NCBI RefSeq assembly: GCF_000002425.4 | Contig: NC_037265.1 | Span: 10,133,666-10,197,665, forward strand | Source: Physcomitrium patens | Lineage: Eukaryota > Streptophyta > Bryopsida > Funariales > Funariaceae | DNA: 64,000 nucleotides | Direction: 5' to 3' | Shown here: positions 21,705-37,029 of the stretch, in pieces | Layout of the letters: each line of letters starts with the position of its first letter | How positions within the stretch are numbered: position 1 is the first letter of the stretch | Program-made: the position numbers and the translations under genes | The notes under the pieces: model-generated | What the model was told of the DNA's origin: nothing | What the model saw: only the letters and a program-made list of their open reading frames with translations | The model's database searches: none

Positions 21705-24700
21705 TATTTTTTAAGTAGAAAAATGTATTGTATTCTTTTAAAGAAAATTTACAAATGGCAAAAAATTTGTTCAATCATCTTGATGGTAATTAATGGTATA
21801 TTATAAATATTATTTTAAAACTTAATTTATGCATTTTTTTGTCATTTAATTTGAAGATAAAAATCCAAAGATAATTAAATATTGACTTTCGATGTCTTAA
21901 AAAGAATTCTTTAAAATCTTGACATAAATTGAGTCTCCTTATTTAATATAATATCTCTTGGAAATCCATAAAAATATTAGATATTATCCAGAAAAAAATT
22001 AATTCTTTCTTTATATATAATAAATCTTGTATATAATACAAAAATATGCTATCTTAGCAAAAAAGAATTATTATCATAAACATAGAGTCATATGAACTTT
22101 AAGTTAAGAAATTTGTAATAAAATCCATAGAAACAAATAAATTAGAATTTTTGGATCTTTTTGTAAATAACTATAAGGTTAACAATAAAGAATTCTTTAT
22201 CTTAAAAAAATATCACATGATTATACAAAGTCTTTGATTGCCTTTTATATTTGAGTCTACCAAAAATATCTTGAGATTAATTATAATGTCTTATTGTATT
22301 AAAAATAGTATGCAACTAAAAAGTTGTAACAAACTTAAAGAACTTGTAATTGTACTTCACCTTCTAATACATATAAACATCCTTCAAAAATAGAGTAGAT
22401 TTTTTTTGAATTCAAATCTAAAATTATCATGAAAATTTGAAGAATTCTTCTTAATATCATAAATAAGAAGATTAAAAGACATGTTTGATTGAACTTACTT
22501 TAAAAAAGTTGAATCAATAGTCAATATTAATTTCATTGCTCAAAGATGAAATTACTTTAGCTTCAAGAGACTTATACTTTAATAATCAAAAGATTCATTT
22601 TATTTTTTTGGTGCAAGATAAAATTTCTTAGAAAGGACATTTAATAAACTTTGTTATTTTTTTAGTTGTGAAGTGATCTTAAATTCAAATCCTAATAAAA
22701 ATATACTCTAAAGGATTTGGCAAAAATTCAAAATATGTATTGATATAAAATATTTAAGCTTCTTATGGTTTGTATACATAGTGATTAGATTAAAAGTAAT
22801 TTTTAGATAATAGTTCTATTCTTAAAATGAATCTAAAGTAATTTTAAGAATTTTTTTGTTGTAGATTTTGAAATTGATCTTCATTTTTGAAAAAAAATTA
22901 AATAAAAAGCTATCAGATGAAGATTTTTATTTACTTACATTTATTAAAATATATCATCTAAAGAAAAGTTTGATGCATTTGTTTCTATAAAAGAATACCT
23001 TAGAAAAATTGTTGCAATAGAAGATTGGTACAAAAACAAAAGTTGTCTGTAAAGCTTCAAAAGATTCTTCTACTTCTTTACTTTACTTAAGTTTGTCTTT
23101 ACAAGTCAAACATATAAGTATAGCTGTAATTAAAAAAATATTTTTTAATAAAGATCAAGCAATAATTGATATATTTTAAAAAATACTAGACATCTTTTAT
23201 TGTTTTTGAAATCTTTTAATTGATGATAGTTTGAACTTTGTTAGGATCCATTTTTAAGCCATCATTTGAAATGATATATCCTAAGAAGTCAATTTGAGTG
23301 GTATAAGATACATACTTTTCTATCATAGTATATAATCTTCCATCTTTAAGTTTTTATAATACATGACAAATATGAAATTTATGCTCTTCTATATTCTAAG
23401 AATAGATTATAATGTCATTCAAATAACAAATAAAAAAATTATTTAAAATCTTTCAAAAAACATTACTTATAAAATGTTGAAAAGTAGTGTACACATTTGT
23501 GAGTTCAAAAGATATGGTATTATATCCAAAATGTCTATACTTGATTCAAAATATAGTCTTTTATTCATCTCTTTTTTAGATATGCATTAAGTTGTATGGT
23601 TTTTTAAGATCTATTTTGATATAGATCTTTATTTGATTTAATTGATTAAAAAATCTAAATATCAAAGATAGAGAATATATATTCTTAATGATAATCTTAT
23701 TGAGTTTTTACTAATCCACACATATCCATAATGATCTATCTTTTTTCTTTATAAATAAGATTGAAGCTCTTGTTGGAAATTTAAAATGACATATGAAATT
23801 CTTAGCCATATTTATTTTAATATATTCCTTGAGTTTTTCTATTTAATTTTTTAATAAATTATAAATTGCTCCAATGATGGTTAATCTCTCTCTTAAAGAT
23901 CAATTAAGCAATCATAAGAATAATATGTCAAAAGAAGATCTACATTTTTTTTTCAAAAATATCTTAATAAATTTAATATTGATTTAGAATACCACTTAAA
24001 TTATTTTTACTATTAAAAATATATGTACCATAAAAAATATAAGGTGGTCTTTTTTTATCATGTAAGAAAGCTTTTTCACCTACAAATAAAAACTTGGTTG
24101 CACTAAAATTATGATTTTTTGCTTCATTGACAAAATTCTTAATTGTACTTTGAAAAAAATCAAGACTACAAGAAATTTAATCTATTCAAGAGTTTTATTT
24201 TTCTAGCTATGGTAAATCTAAAATAATTATATTAGAAAAAAATCTAATTACGTTAAATATTACAATGCTATTATGACCATTAGTTGTTACTTCTATAGGA
24301 AGGGTTTCGTAAATAACATTTCCAAAAGACAAGAAATGACCATCTTCGAATTCTACATGTATTGATATAGTTTTCTTCACTAAAAATATGCTATATCTTT
24401 TAATAAATTCTTCATTAAAAAATAAGTTGAGGCTTTAGAATCTAGTAAGGCAAAGGCTCTATGATGTTTAAGCTCTAAACTAACATCTATTGTAAAAAAA
24501 AGAAAGGATTTTGATGAGAAAATATGACCTTCATTAGTTATTATATAAGATTTTAGATCCATAGTTTTTATTTTAGGTAGAAAAATTCATTTTTAACATA
24601 TTATTTTTTTAGAAAATCATATTCTTTGTTTTTTGGTTGTGTTGCTTCTTTGAGAAATATTGAGTAATGTGCATAAGTTCTCTAAAATATAATCACAATC

Positions 24701-24879
24701 TTTTGTCTTTATGACAAGTCTTTTCTTATTTAGTAAGATATTTGAAAAATATTCCATCAATTTGCATGTCTTCTACTTTTAAATTTATGTATTGAAAAGA
24801 CATTGATATTGTCATTTAATTATAAAATCTTTGAGGCACACTTCTATAATTTTTAGATTAAAATTCAAATAATCAATTA

Positions 24880-25718
24880 TTATAATAAAACTACATGATA
24901 AAAATATAATAAAAAAATAAATTTAAATTAATATTTAATCATCTTGGTTCAATATTAATTCAATATATTTAAAAATGGCTATTATAAAAGCCTTCTAATT
25001 CATTTTCTTATCTTAATAGTTAATAGATTAAAATTTGGTTAATAATTTTACCTTCTAGATTGTAGAAATTATTTTATTGCTTTAAAATGGCCATAAATTG
25101 ATAAAAATATGATAAAAGAGATAAAAAATAATATGATTGATATAAGGATTAAGTTGAAAGTAGGGTCGAGCTAAAAAATCCTTAGAATAAGTTGGATTGA
25201 TATCCGGAGGTTGACCATTTGTGGAACAAGGTTGAAATCAGACCTCTAATTACTGAAACATTTCCATCAACTTTCAAGTTGGTGGCTGAGTGACATTAGT
25301 ATGGTTTTTTGGATGTTTTTTTAAAATTTATAAGTTGAATTGGGCTGATTTTTTTTGAGCATGTAAAAAATTTATAGTGGTATTTGTATGCAAAATTTTG
25401 CACCAAGTGGACAATCAAATTTGGAATTATTGCTTATTAAAGCTCACTGATTAGAATTAGAGCTTACAAAAAAAATTGACATTGCTTAAATATGAAAGTA
25501 ATAAGGCAATTGGAGTTTGTATATAGTTGATATTATTAAGAAGAGTATTTTTAAGTACTTTTTATTGACTTTAAGCACTATTGAATTGAAATTCAAATTA
25601 CATTCTTCTCATATAGATGAAATTTATTCAAGTTTTTTGGATACTTATAAAACACAACTTCATCTTTTACAATCACATGTTAGATGCATTTCTAAAGAAG
25701 ACAATGTATAATATGACA
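24880..25718 (+). repeat. 5' LTR of F1
   Basis: Aligns with the 3' LTR at 28367-29706 at both ends and ends GTATAATATGACA, the same terminus as the F2 LTRs. The left boundary is approximate (24873-24896). Confidence 0.65.
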
Positions 25719-28366
25719 TAAATGATAAATCCAATATGAAAGTTTGGAGTAGAAGGTATTAGATTGTATTTGTGGTTATTTAAAATTGATGGCACAAAAA
25801 AACAAGAAGGTTGAATTTAGTATTTTTAATGGAACTTTGGATGGAGCTTGAAGTAGATCTTTAAGTAGAGCTTCAATTGGATTTTTTAGTAGTGGATAAG
25901 ATATGTAATTTGATCCAAATACTACAAATATGTTTCAAGTATTTATATTATTTGTAAAAAATTATTATGGTAATGATTGCAAAGAGACATAAGTTACCAA
26001 AGTATTGTAAGGAGTGGTTAACAAAATTGATCAATATGTTAAAAGAGATATTTCAAAGTATTTGAGATATTATGCTTAAAAAATAGAATTGAATTGGGTT
26101 TTCAAAAAGAAGGTGATTGAATTATTTGAACTTATTATAATATCAAAGATAAGAAAATATATTAAATTAATTATGGAGCATATTGGAGATTCATGGAAGA
26201 AGTTTTTTACATGCATTAAAGGATAAATATTTTTTGGAAAATACTAATTGAATTACCAAGAAATCATTTTAAAAATAGGTTGAGCGGCCTAATAAGAATT
26301 TACAAGCTACAAAGCTTTTGAAATAATTTTAGAGATAATATTCTCGATTATTAAAGATGAAAAAAATAACTATGAAGTCAAATAAGGTTGAATTGTTACT
26401 TTGAGCAACTAATAGAGAATTATAAGAGAAGTTAGAAATTTTTTTTAAAGATAAAGAAGAAAATGAAGAGTTGACAATAAAATAGAAAGAAATTGAAGAT
26501 GTTATGGAATTACTTACAAAGAAAGAAAAGAGATGGATAGGATTGAAATTCAAAGACTTGGACAAATACTCAAAATTCAAGTACCTACTTCATGATTGAC
26601 AGTATCTATTATCCAACTTCTAAGGACTATATCAAAGAAATAATATATGGGACTTGAAAAGATTATACATGAGATGTGAGATCTTCAAATCAAATTAGCA
26701 AGATTAGAAGTGAAGAGTTCTAAAAATATTTTAAAATAAAAATATATACAAAGATGCATTTGGTGTGATGATGCTTATTATACTAAGAAGGATTGCAATG
26801 AATTTAACAAAATGATGTAATTAGGTACTATTTTTAAAAAAGATGGAAAAGTGGTGTTGAAAGATACTGATAAAATTTTCCAAATCAACTTTGATAAAAG
26901 AGATATGAAAGTACTAGTTAATGATTATTTGGCTATACATAGAATTACAGCAATAGAAGCTACAAGTTATGGTACTAGAATGAATGATGATGGCAAATAA
27001 GATTTTTTTAGAAATGTTGTATCAAGTGAATTTTGGTCTTTTGCTATTTCTACAATATAAAAAAAGAAATTGTAAAGAGAAGCATTTTTTAAGATTTCTA
27101 CCACAATTTGTGGAACTACATGTTAGGAGAATTCTATAGAAGCTTTGCTAGTGCCTGCCAAAATTGTAAAAGATCAATATACAACTTTAACAGAAGAGAA
27201 GAAGAGGTAAGATTTTGAAGATATAAGAGAAAGAAGTACTTCTAAGAAACAAACTTGAGGAGATAAGGCTTGTTAGATGGCTTCATAAGAATTACCAATA
27301 GAAGATGCTTTGGCAATATTAAAAGAAAAATCAAAAGACATAGGAAATAAAGATAAATTATTAACATACAAACTATTCTTTGATATTAAGGTAGCAATAG
27401 ATTTAAATAGGTTTCTTAAAGAACGTATGTTCAATGCTAAGGTTGAATTCATATTAAAAGAGATTTTAAAAATTGCCAAGAAAGAATTTCATGATGTCAT
27501 TATTGACAATATTAAACAAAAAAGTAATTAATAGAAGAAGTTGGATTGAATCAAGCTATTGATGCATGCATGTATGAGGATAAAGAAGATGAATTTGATA
27601 ATTATTACAAATATTTTATAAAAGAAAGAAAGAATTATAATCAAATATTTTATTTTGATGATTAAAGTGATAAAAAAAAAAGATTTAAAAGCATTGAACT
27701 AGGACAACTACAAAAGTATTGGTGACGGTTGAAGATATGGATGAATTGATTGTTGTTTTGATTGACTATAGTTTAGAAATAAATCTTATATCTAAGAATC
27801 TTTATAAATAAGAAAGGTGGGCAATTGATTTAAAGCACAGATGGATGATATACATAATTAATAATACATAAGATGAATCATATAGTGCTTGCATAGATGT
27901 AAAAATTCAAATTAGTGATGTTGGAATGGAATAAAATTTCTTTACATAAGATAAAACATTGTATCTTTTTATTTTGAAACAACTATATATTATTGCAACA
28001 CAAATAGAAGCAAAGGTATTTGATGATGATTTAGCTTGTGCGCAAATTGGTAGTAAAGACAAGAGAAAGACAATATAGTTTCTAACAATATTTTAAAATC
28101 ATAAATAAAATCAAGATAAATTGTAGAAGGATCCATTGCCAAAATGTTTTGGAGAATTCAAAGATTTTGGAGAAGTACTACTATAAAGCAAGATTATAGA
28201 GCTACAAAATAGAAGGTACTCTTACAAGATATAAATGCCTTTGATACAAAATTTATTGGAGTATTTGAGGATGGATCAGATGCAAAAAATAAAGAAATGG
28301 TCTGACTTCAATTATGACATATGATTTATTTGGCATATTATGAAAGATAGATAGGTTTAAAAAAGA

Positions 28367-29706
28367 TGATTATAATACAATTATATAGTGAAAATATAAT
28401 CAAAAATAAAATTTTAATTAATATCTAATCATCTTGATTCAATATTAATTTAACATATTTAAACATGGTTTTTATAAAAGCCTTTTAATTTATTTTTTTA
28501 TCTTGATACCTAGTAGATTAAAAGTTGGTTAGTAATTTTACCTTTTAGGCTGTAGAAACTCTTTTATTACCTTAAAAATACCATAAATTAATAAAAATAG
28601 ATTAAAAGAGATAAATAATTAATATAATTGATATTCAAATTAACTTAGAAATAAAGTTGGACTAAAAACTTTCTTCGATAGATTTGACTAATATTCAAGG
28701 ATTGACCATTTGTGAGAGAGGATTGAAATCAGACCTGTAGCTACTAAAATAGTTACTTAAGAAAAAATATGGTGGCATTAGGAGATTGGCAATTAAGGTT
28801 GGAAAACAAGTTTTAAGCTTGTTTCAATGGCATAATACTTATTTTTATAGGATTTGAGATGGCTTTGTAATTATTATTCAAAATCAAGATTTAAATTGAT
28901 AATTTTGGATTTATGTAATACAATTAAGGCTAGTATTCTTGGCTAGTTTGTACAATTGGTATCACATCTATAGTTCTAAATTTGAAAATTCTTAGTTAAT
29001 TAAGTGTGCTAATTGTATATAAAGTTTTATATTAATATAATTCTGTGATTGAAAGATATCATATTTTTGATACAAAAAGGTATTAAAAGGTGGTAATTTG
29101 AGGTTCGATTGAGTTTTTATGATATTTGAAGTTCTACTAGTTGGAACAAAGTAAAAATTGGTATAGTATTAGAAGACTTAAAGATCAAGCTATACTTCAA
29201 TTTTGAGGTGAAGTTAATAGTTGAAGAAGGAAAAATTACTATTAGAGCATCTGTATGAACTTTTAAGTTGGTGGATGAGTAACATTAGTCTTGTTTTTTG
29301 GATGTTTTTTCACAATTTATAAGTTAGATTAGGCTGAATTTTTTAAGCATTTAGAAGACTTATAGCGGTATTTTTATGTAAATTTTTTACTAAATAGACA
29401 ATGAGATTAAGAATTATTGCCTGCTGAAACTCATTGACTAAGATTAAGGCTTACAAAGAGAAATTGAAATTGCTTAATTATGAAAGTAATAAAGCAATTG
29501 GACTTTGTGTATGATTGAGGTTATTAAAAAGAGTGTTTTTAAGCACTTTGTATTGGCTTTAATCACTTTTGAATTAAAATTCAAATTGAATTTTGTTTAT
29601 ATTGATGAAACTTATTAAGGTTTTTTGAATACTTATAAGTCGCAACTTTATCTTTTACAGTGAAGTACCTAATGTATTTCCAAATAAGACAATACATAAT
29701 ATAACA
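28367..29706 (+). repeat. 3' LTR of F1
   Basis: Begins TGATTATAATACAA after an A-rich purine tract and ends CATAATATAACA. It is about 500 bases longer than the 5' LTR because of one interior block at about 28755-29250. Confidence 0.65.
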
Positions 29707-30584
29707 ATGGCAAAGTGAATTGTTTGATTCAATGTTTGAAGATTAGATAAGTTGAGCATCAATTTTTTTATATCATATTGTAATCCATAAAAAAATTGGC
29801 TAATGAATGCAACATCATCTCACTTAATATAAGTTACAAGTTGTCAAAATTGTAAAGCATATAAAATTATTTATTAATTTTTTTATTATAAAATATAGAT
29901 CATATTATTTACAATATAAATTACTTCATATTCTTCATATATGGATTAAAAATCTATCACAACAAATTCCAAATTATTTAATATTGGATCATATTATTTA
30001 AAAAATAATAACAATTAGAATAAACCAAAATCTAAAAGTAGTGTATTAATAAAGGTTATATGATCTTATAATTGAATAGCTATGAAGTTGAAGTTCAATC
30101 ATAAATTATATTAATTGAAGAATTTTCAAAATTTTGATCTTGTGCTATCTAACTTTTTGAATAAGGCAACTCTTAATTCTCTAATACTTGTATAATATTC
30201 CATTACATGAGTGTAACATGATTTGGTGTAATTATTGAAGCAATATTAATTATATATTCACTTTTTGCCAATTTTGTTGTTGTTTGTAGAGCTAAATTGA
30301 ATTGATGCATCGTAAGTATTAATTCTTTGAATTGATCTTGCATTTGTACCATTATATTATTTTTTATAATTATTTTTCATGTTATCAACCAAAGGATATT
30401 GGTTGGTTTGAGCATATCATTTACTAAAGAAATTCAACTAATTTGACCACATGATCAACTGTTGTGGCTTAATTTTAACACACTTTGTGTCATTTTATTT
30501 TTCTTTGGACTTCTTGAGATTTGAGCATGAGTACACATTGTATGGCCATATGCCCAATTTTTGGATCGGTTCCTCATTATTAAA

Positions 30585-30694
30585 GCTTAATAAAGTCAAA
30601 TTAGGGAAGGATATTTAAGCAAGGTATAAGATTAGAGTGACAATGAGAGTTGAATAAATAGTCATGAGATATGTCTAGTGTAAGGACATTTTTT

Positions 30695-30734
<40 letters not shown>

Positions 30735-30835
30735 AGAAAGGATGTAGAGATGATTCATAAGTCATTATAATGTATTAAATATATGATCATTAGTATAAAA
30801 AAAATGAATATCCTAAAAAGAATAGAATTATGTCG

Positions 30836-30874
<39 letters not shown>

Positions 30875-30880
30875 CAAAAT
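30585..30880 (+). repeat. T1 left LTR-like repeat
   Basis: Matches 37030-37319 from TTAAAGCTTAATAAAG onwards. It contains (TA)n runs at about 30700-30731 and 30839-30871 that the right copy lacks. Confidence 0.55.
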
Positions 30881-32345
30881 GGTAGTTCCAAATTAAAACT
30901 TATTTAACATCTTTGATTTTGTTATAAATGCATAAATTTGTGACTTGTTCAAAGAGCTATTCTAAGTAAGAAAGAATGAGAGAATTCCAATAGATGATTT
31001 ATAATGTGAAGTGGCTCAAATTGTAATTTAGTCACTGCAAGACCTAATTTACATGAATTAATTTAGCTAAGGTGACAACTATTCTTCTTCAAAAGAAAAA
31101 TTGATAGCAATGAAGAATATGATTGTACATTAGTCACAAAAAAATTGATGGAATGGAAATAAATCAATGGAGCTTAAACTTTTTTAAATTGAATAGTAAT
31201 AAATACAAATTTGGAATAGAAGTGGTGATTGAAGGTCCTAAGAAGGAAAGATTGAGTTGTAATAAAAATTAGAGGAAGAATTTATATGTAACAAGATAGA
31301 ATATAGCACTCTCATCCAAATCCTATAAATAGCTAGGCAAGTTAAAATTGAAAGAATAGAAATAAAAGAAGAATCAAAGTTAGTTTGTCACTAAGTCATT
31401 AGGAATTGACAAGTCAAAGCCAATGGATTAAGATTGTTATATTAGTAGGTCATGGATTTAAAAAGAGAAATCACTTCTTTCTCTATTAATCACATATCTT
31501 GTGTGAAAAATAAGTTAGTTAATTATATAGCTTAATTAGCAAGCTAAAATTAAGATATTTTAAAATAGAGAGATATTTTGATGAACAAATAAGTTGAACA
31601 GACATACAAGATAGAACAAGGTATTAGTCAAAGAGTAAAAAGAGATAGTAGATTTTTTCTTGAACTTAGTAGTCTTAAGTATGAATGAACCAAGACGTGT
31701 CAAAGTTCTTGGTTCATTCATACTTATTTTCTTAGTCTATTATGGAAAGACCACAAAGACTTAGAAGCATATTTTCATAAGTTCAAAAGAGTATATATGG
31801 AATACTTAGATTAAATTGAAGCAACTTGATTTTTTTATTTTTTTATTTTCTCAAATAAGCTATTGGTCAATGATATCAAAGGCAATAAAAACTGATATGC
31901 TCAAGTTGATTAGAATTGTATAAAATATTTATCAAAGTGTTTCAATTAAAAGAGAGCTATCCAAGCTTGTTAAGAGCACTCAATACAATCAAACAACCAC
32001 CTCAAGAAAGTATACAAGGTTATAATAAATGAGTGTGTAAGTTGGAAGTAATTTAAAAGTAGTATGACTTTGGAGCTTACTCAGTCAACGTAGATTCAAA
32101 GTTTGTAAACATGAGTGCTACATATTTGAGAATTACTAAAGTAGTACTAAAAAGTTTCATATATAACTTACTACTATCTATTCAAGAACTAATGTCATTC
32201 CAAAGATCAAAAAAATTTAACAAAGCTATACAATTAGTTTAATAAAAAAATAAAAAAAATCTTTGTAATATGATCCAACCATCAATTATTACTATTTTTG
32301 TTCCTCTAATATCAATACCTTCAATGTATCATTCTCTAATCTTGA

Positions 32346-33347
32346 TGACATATTATATGTATTCTTGCTTGAAAATTCATAGGATATCTAGTTGTGGAAG
32401 GTAAGTAGAAATGCAACAAAATCCTACCAAGTATAATAGAGTCTTAAATAAAATTTAAGAAATTCTTAACAATCTTAATCAAACTTTAATCAATCCAAAA
32501 GAAATTTTTAAAAAATTATAAAAGAAATATAAAAAATCATAAATTAATCTAAATAAATAATAATAAAAAAATAAAAAATAAAAATAAATCTTTAAAAAAT
32601 ACTTAAAAAATATTTTCTTTAAAAAATAATAATAAATTCTAAAGAAATATTAAAAATAAAAACTTAAAGTATATCTTAAAAAAATCTAAATATTAATCAA
32701 AACCTAATCAATTCTTAAACAAATTCTAAGCAATTTTAAGAAAATATTAATCAATTACTATAATTATCTTAAAACCTCAATAAATATTAATTGAACCATT
32801 GATCTTAACAAAAATTTATTCACATCTCAATCTACAGGCAAATAATAAGCACACAAAATTTAATGACAATCAAATTTATAAATTGAAAGAAAAGCTTCCA
32901 AAATCTCTAAAATGTTGATCTATCTCCTTTTCCAACTTGAATGTTGATCTTTCAACAATGATTTTTCTTTGCTAAATTATTCAAATGCTTCAAAATATGG
33001 CTTGTATGTAGATATCTAAGTTTAAATTGCTCTCACCAATTTCTGCTTTAATTGAATTAGCAAATGTTGCAAGATTGTAAAAATCCTTACTATCCCTAAA
33101 TTTCAATTATTCAAGACCATAACCTACAAAAACTCTTATAATCTTTAATCTAACTACTTAATTGAAATTAAAATTTTCACACTTATTTAAAATAAGTATA
33201 ATAATAAACTAATTTTTTTTATTTACAAATAAAAAAAATCATGTTTACAAATAAATTTTTTTACAAATATTCTTCTTTTGTAATTTAGAAATATAAAGAA
33301 GTTCTTAAATTTGATACTTTTGTAAGTGTTGTAGTTACCTACTCTTG

Positions 33348-33380
<33 letters not shown>

Positions 33381-33599
33381 TTTCAATTATTTATCTTATT
33401 TACTTTGATTTGGTTCACTTATGCTCCTACAAAGTAAGTAGAAATCTCTTATGCAACATTAGCATTTATTAATTTTTATTACTTCTTTGTCCATTATCTA
33501 TATTTCTAATATTATTTGCTAAAGTATATTTATTTAAACTCCTCTATATTATAATCTTTTCTTTCTTCTTTTACCATATAGTTATGTTACCACACAACA
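32346..33599 (-). repeat. solo LTR of F type, inside T1
   Basis: About 1.25 kb. Its ends match the other F-type LTRs (right end near CATATAGTTATGTTA, left end TGACATATTATATG). Its interior matches the solo LTR at 39040-40707, including AACCATTGATCTTAAC and an AT-shifted version of the AATCCTAA-like array. A poly(T) run lies at about 33348-33374. Confidence 0.65.
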
Positions 33600-33635
33600 C
33601 CAATCGCTCTAACTTCTAAGTCCGTCACTTATGAG

Positions 33636-33690
33636 ATGCCTATATTCAAATTCATCCAATGATGCCTATATTCAAATTCATCCAAGCTCC
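33636..33690 (+). repeat. 27-base tandem duplication in T1
   Basis: The unit GATGCCTATATTCAAATTCA followed by TCCAAT is present twice head to tail, just right of the solo LTR. Confidence 0.7.
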
Positions 33691-36600
33691 AGCTGTTCTA
33701 CTCCCCGAACAAGGCTACAACCAATTACTAAACAACATGCAAAACAACATGCATGATTTGAAGCTCTTCATGCTGCAAGGTCAAAGGTCAAAGAGGATCG
33801 AATAGGGACTTAGGCAAAGTTCAAAGATCACACTTACAAGTAGAGTGTCACGAGTGTGGTTACAAAGGACACATATAGTACAATTGACCGCTGAAGTGGA
33901 GAGGACCACCACCAACTGTTGATCAAAAAGAAAAGTCAGTCGAGGTAAATGTACTGGATTTGCAGCCGATCAATATTGATGTGAAAGAGGCTGAGGTAAT
34001 GGTTGCCAAAAAGAACAAAGGACTGCGAACCTCCTAAGAAGCGTAGACATGAAGAATCCAGTCACCGAAGAGTGCCACACGTCGCCCGGGAAGGAAAATT
34101 AGGATCGGTGATTTGTTACTAAGTAGAGATCAACAAGAGTAGTTATTGGCAGCAGTTGGGGCGTCAGAACGCGAATATAATGGTGGGGCAACTCATCACC
34201 AAATGTCTGTCGTTGAGAAGAGAGTTAAGAAATAGTGTTAGCACACTCAGACCTAAAGAAATTAGAGCAGTGGACGCAATAAGTTGTAGAAAACCGCTCT
34301 GTGACTTACACTCACCCCAAGTGGAGGCAACGATTAATGGTTGTATGGTGCGGGGGTGTTTAATTGACGGAGGGGCAGTTGTGAATGTCATTGCTAGCTT
34401 GTTTATGAAGGAAGCTAATCCTGAGCCAAATTGATCTTCATCGCTTAAGCTCAAAGTCATGGACCAGCATAGTGTCAAGTCTCTAGGCTTGATTACTAAT
34501 CTGCCTTTTATAGTGAATTGTATCATCGTGACAGTAGATTTTTATTTTTTAGAAATAATCGATTCAACTGGGCGATATCTGGTCATTTTAGGGAGACCAT
34601 GGCTTACTGAAGTAAACGCTGTGAACAACTGGAAACCTGGAAAATTGAAAATTGGACCCAGAAGAAACAGAGTAAGAATCCGAGTAATGAAACGTTCCTC
34701 AAGTGAGTCAGAAGGAGCATCTTCGCCCGAAGAGTCGTCAGGTGATTCAGGTAAATCTTCCTGGGGCTCCAACTATTCGTCAAGTCCAGCAAGCGATTCT
34801 AGCGAAGACGAAGGGACTGTTGAGTTATTTATTTTGGATACCTTGCCTTAGGCAGTAACTCGTTATTTGGACACAAACTTGGATTTACCAACACCGATCA
34901 AACTGCTAGAGATATCAGAACTGATCCAATTTGGTCCAACATTATCTGATATGGAGAAATCGGGGATTAACTCCCTAATTGAGGAGTTTTCCGGCCTGCT
35001 CGTCACTCGCTATAGTGACTTGCCCGCCATCAAGCTGGAATAATATGTGATTGAACTAGGAGATCCACGGTCAGTACGTGCTCGACAGAAGCTCATGGCT
35101 CCCGATACGATGGCCATACTCAAAGTGGAATTAGACAGGCTATTGGAAGGTGGATTTATAATACCAATGATTAACACCCAGTGGATCCTCCGGTAGTAAT
35201 TGTGCCAGAACGCTGGGGCAAATGGAGAATATGCGTTAATTACAAAGCTTTCAACCGAGTAACTTAGGACAGACAACCTGTACAATGTATAGACCAATTA
35301 TTGGACAAGGTCTCCGGACATGAAATGGTTTCATTTTGTGCTGGATATGTGGGATACCACCAAGTAGAAATCAAGGAGGAAGATGTGTTGCAAACCTCCT
35401 TCACAACTCCGTGGAGAACATACGCATACAAGCGGATGCCTTGAAGAAGGAATGAAGAAGGAATCTGGTTGGGACATATCATATTCAAAGATGGAATCCG
35501 GGTGGATGAAAAAAAGAAAGAAGAATCCTCGAGCTGAGGTACTCAAGTTGTGGAGAATGGTCAATTATCATAATCAGAGATCTACTGGGTGTTAATCTTG
35601 TAAGAATAAGCAGACCAATCACAAGGCTTCTATCGCCGAAAACAGGATTTGAATGGACCAAAGAATGTGATGCAGCACTAAGATACATCCGGCAAAGTTC
35701 GATTAAAGGTCCAGTAATGCAAAATCCCGATTGGACTAAAGCCTTCATAATTAACCCATCGGCAAATACAGTTACTGTAGCATGGATTTTCTTACAGAAC
35801 AACGAAAGTGACCGCGATCATCCAATTTATTATGCTAGCCTAGCCTTCAATCAGTCAAAGCTTACACCGAGACTGAAAAGCTCATGGTAGCTTTGTTGTT
35901 CGCATGCACAAAATTCAAGCATTACTTGTCAGCATCAAATTCGTTGTAGAAGTGCAATGCTTTCAAGTGGGTTCAAAACAAGCAATGACAAAGCTATCCG
36001 ATTGGGCGCATGGCTCGATTGTAAGCATCCCTCCAATAGTTTGACTTCAAAGTTAAAGGAGTGAAAGGGCAGCGTGCTCGTTAGTCAGAAGTATTGCTAC
36101 AACGCGGCCAACCTCCATTAACCAACGAAGGAATCTTATCAGAAGAGGCTGAATGTTATGTTTTGGAAGAAAATGCGTCAAGTGAAGAAGCCCGGATATA
36201 ATTCGAAGATATCATACAATTCCTCAAAGAATTGAGTTACCGTGAAGGATCAACGGCAAAAAAAAGGGGAGAAATCAGACATAAAAGTTTACCTTTCTCC
36301 TTGATAAATAACATTCTTTATTGAACTAGGCATGATGGAATTTTACGACGTGATTGGCCAAACAGAAGATAAGAAAGTTTTGCGCCAATGTCTCGAAGGA
36401 ACGTGCGGAGGCCACTTCGCAACAGGAACCACAATCAGAAAAATTATGGCAGCCGGATATTATTGGCGTGCGCTTTTTCAAGCAAGCGCAGCATACTGCA
36501 AATCTTGTCACGAGTGCCAGATATATAGACGTAGGCAATTTCCACATACAGAAATGCATCCATCTTACCAACCAGAGTATTTGAGAAGTGGGGGGTAGAT

Positions 36601-37029
36601 TTCGTTGGACCACTCCCTACTACCGCCAAACATAACAAATGTTTGATTGTCGCCACGAATTATTTGTCAAAATGGAGTGAGGCTGCGGCAGTCAAGAGAT
36701 GTACGCAAGAAGTGACAGCTAACTTCATTTTCCAACAAATCATCTACAGATGTTGAAGCTCCTTGGAAATAGTTACGGACAAGGGATTCCACCTTGGTGA
36801 GTGGGACGGTTACCAGACTGCTTCAGCGAATGTCTGTCAAGCACCAAATAGCTAGCTCGTACTACTAATAGCAAATGGTTTGGTGGAAAGAACCAATGAA
36901 ATTCTGTGTGACATTATTGCAAAAGTAGTATTGGACAAACGAAGGATGACGAAGCACATTGACGAAGCACTGTGGGCCTATCGAACACGCAGCATGGCTA
37001 TGGGCCCGATTCGTAGTCCAGTTCTTCTT

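Larger units (their letters stand above)
24880..29706 (+). mobile_element. F1: fungal-type Ty3/Gypsy, gag-protease-only derivative
   Basis: Two direct LTR copies (about 24880-25718 and 28367-29706) flank a 2.65 kb interior. The interior aligns with the gag and early pol part of F2 (for example NAKVEF.LKEILKIAKKEFHD at about 27.4-27.5 kb) and includes a zinc-knuckle-like stretch near 26.75 kb. The sequence after the 5' LTR is shared with F2, as expected of a primer-binding region. Reverse transcriptase, RNase H and integrase are absent, so this is an internal-deletion derivative. The 5' LTR lacks about 500 bases present in the 3' LTR. It sits inside the gag region of G1. Many breaks; old. Confidence 0.7.
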
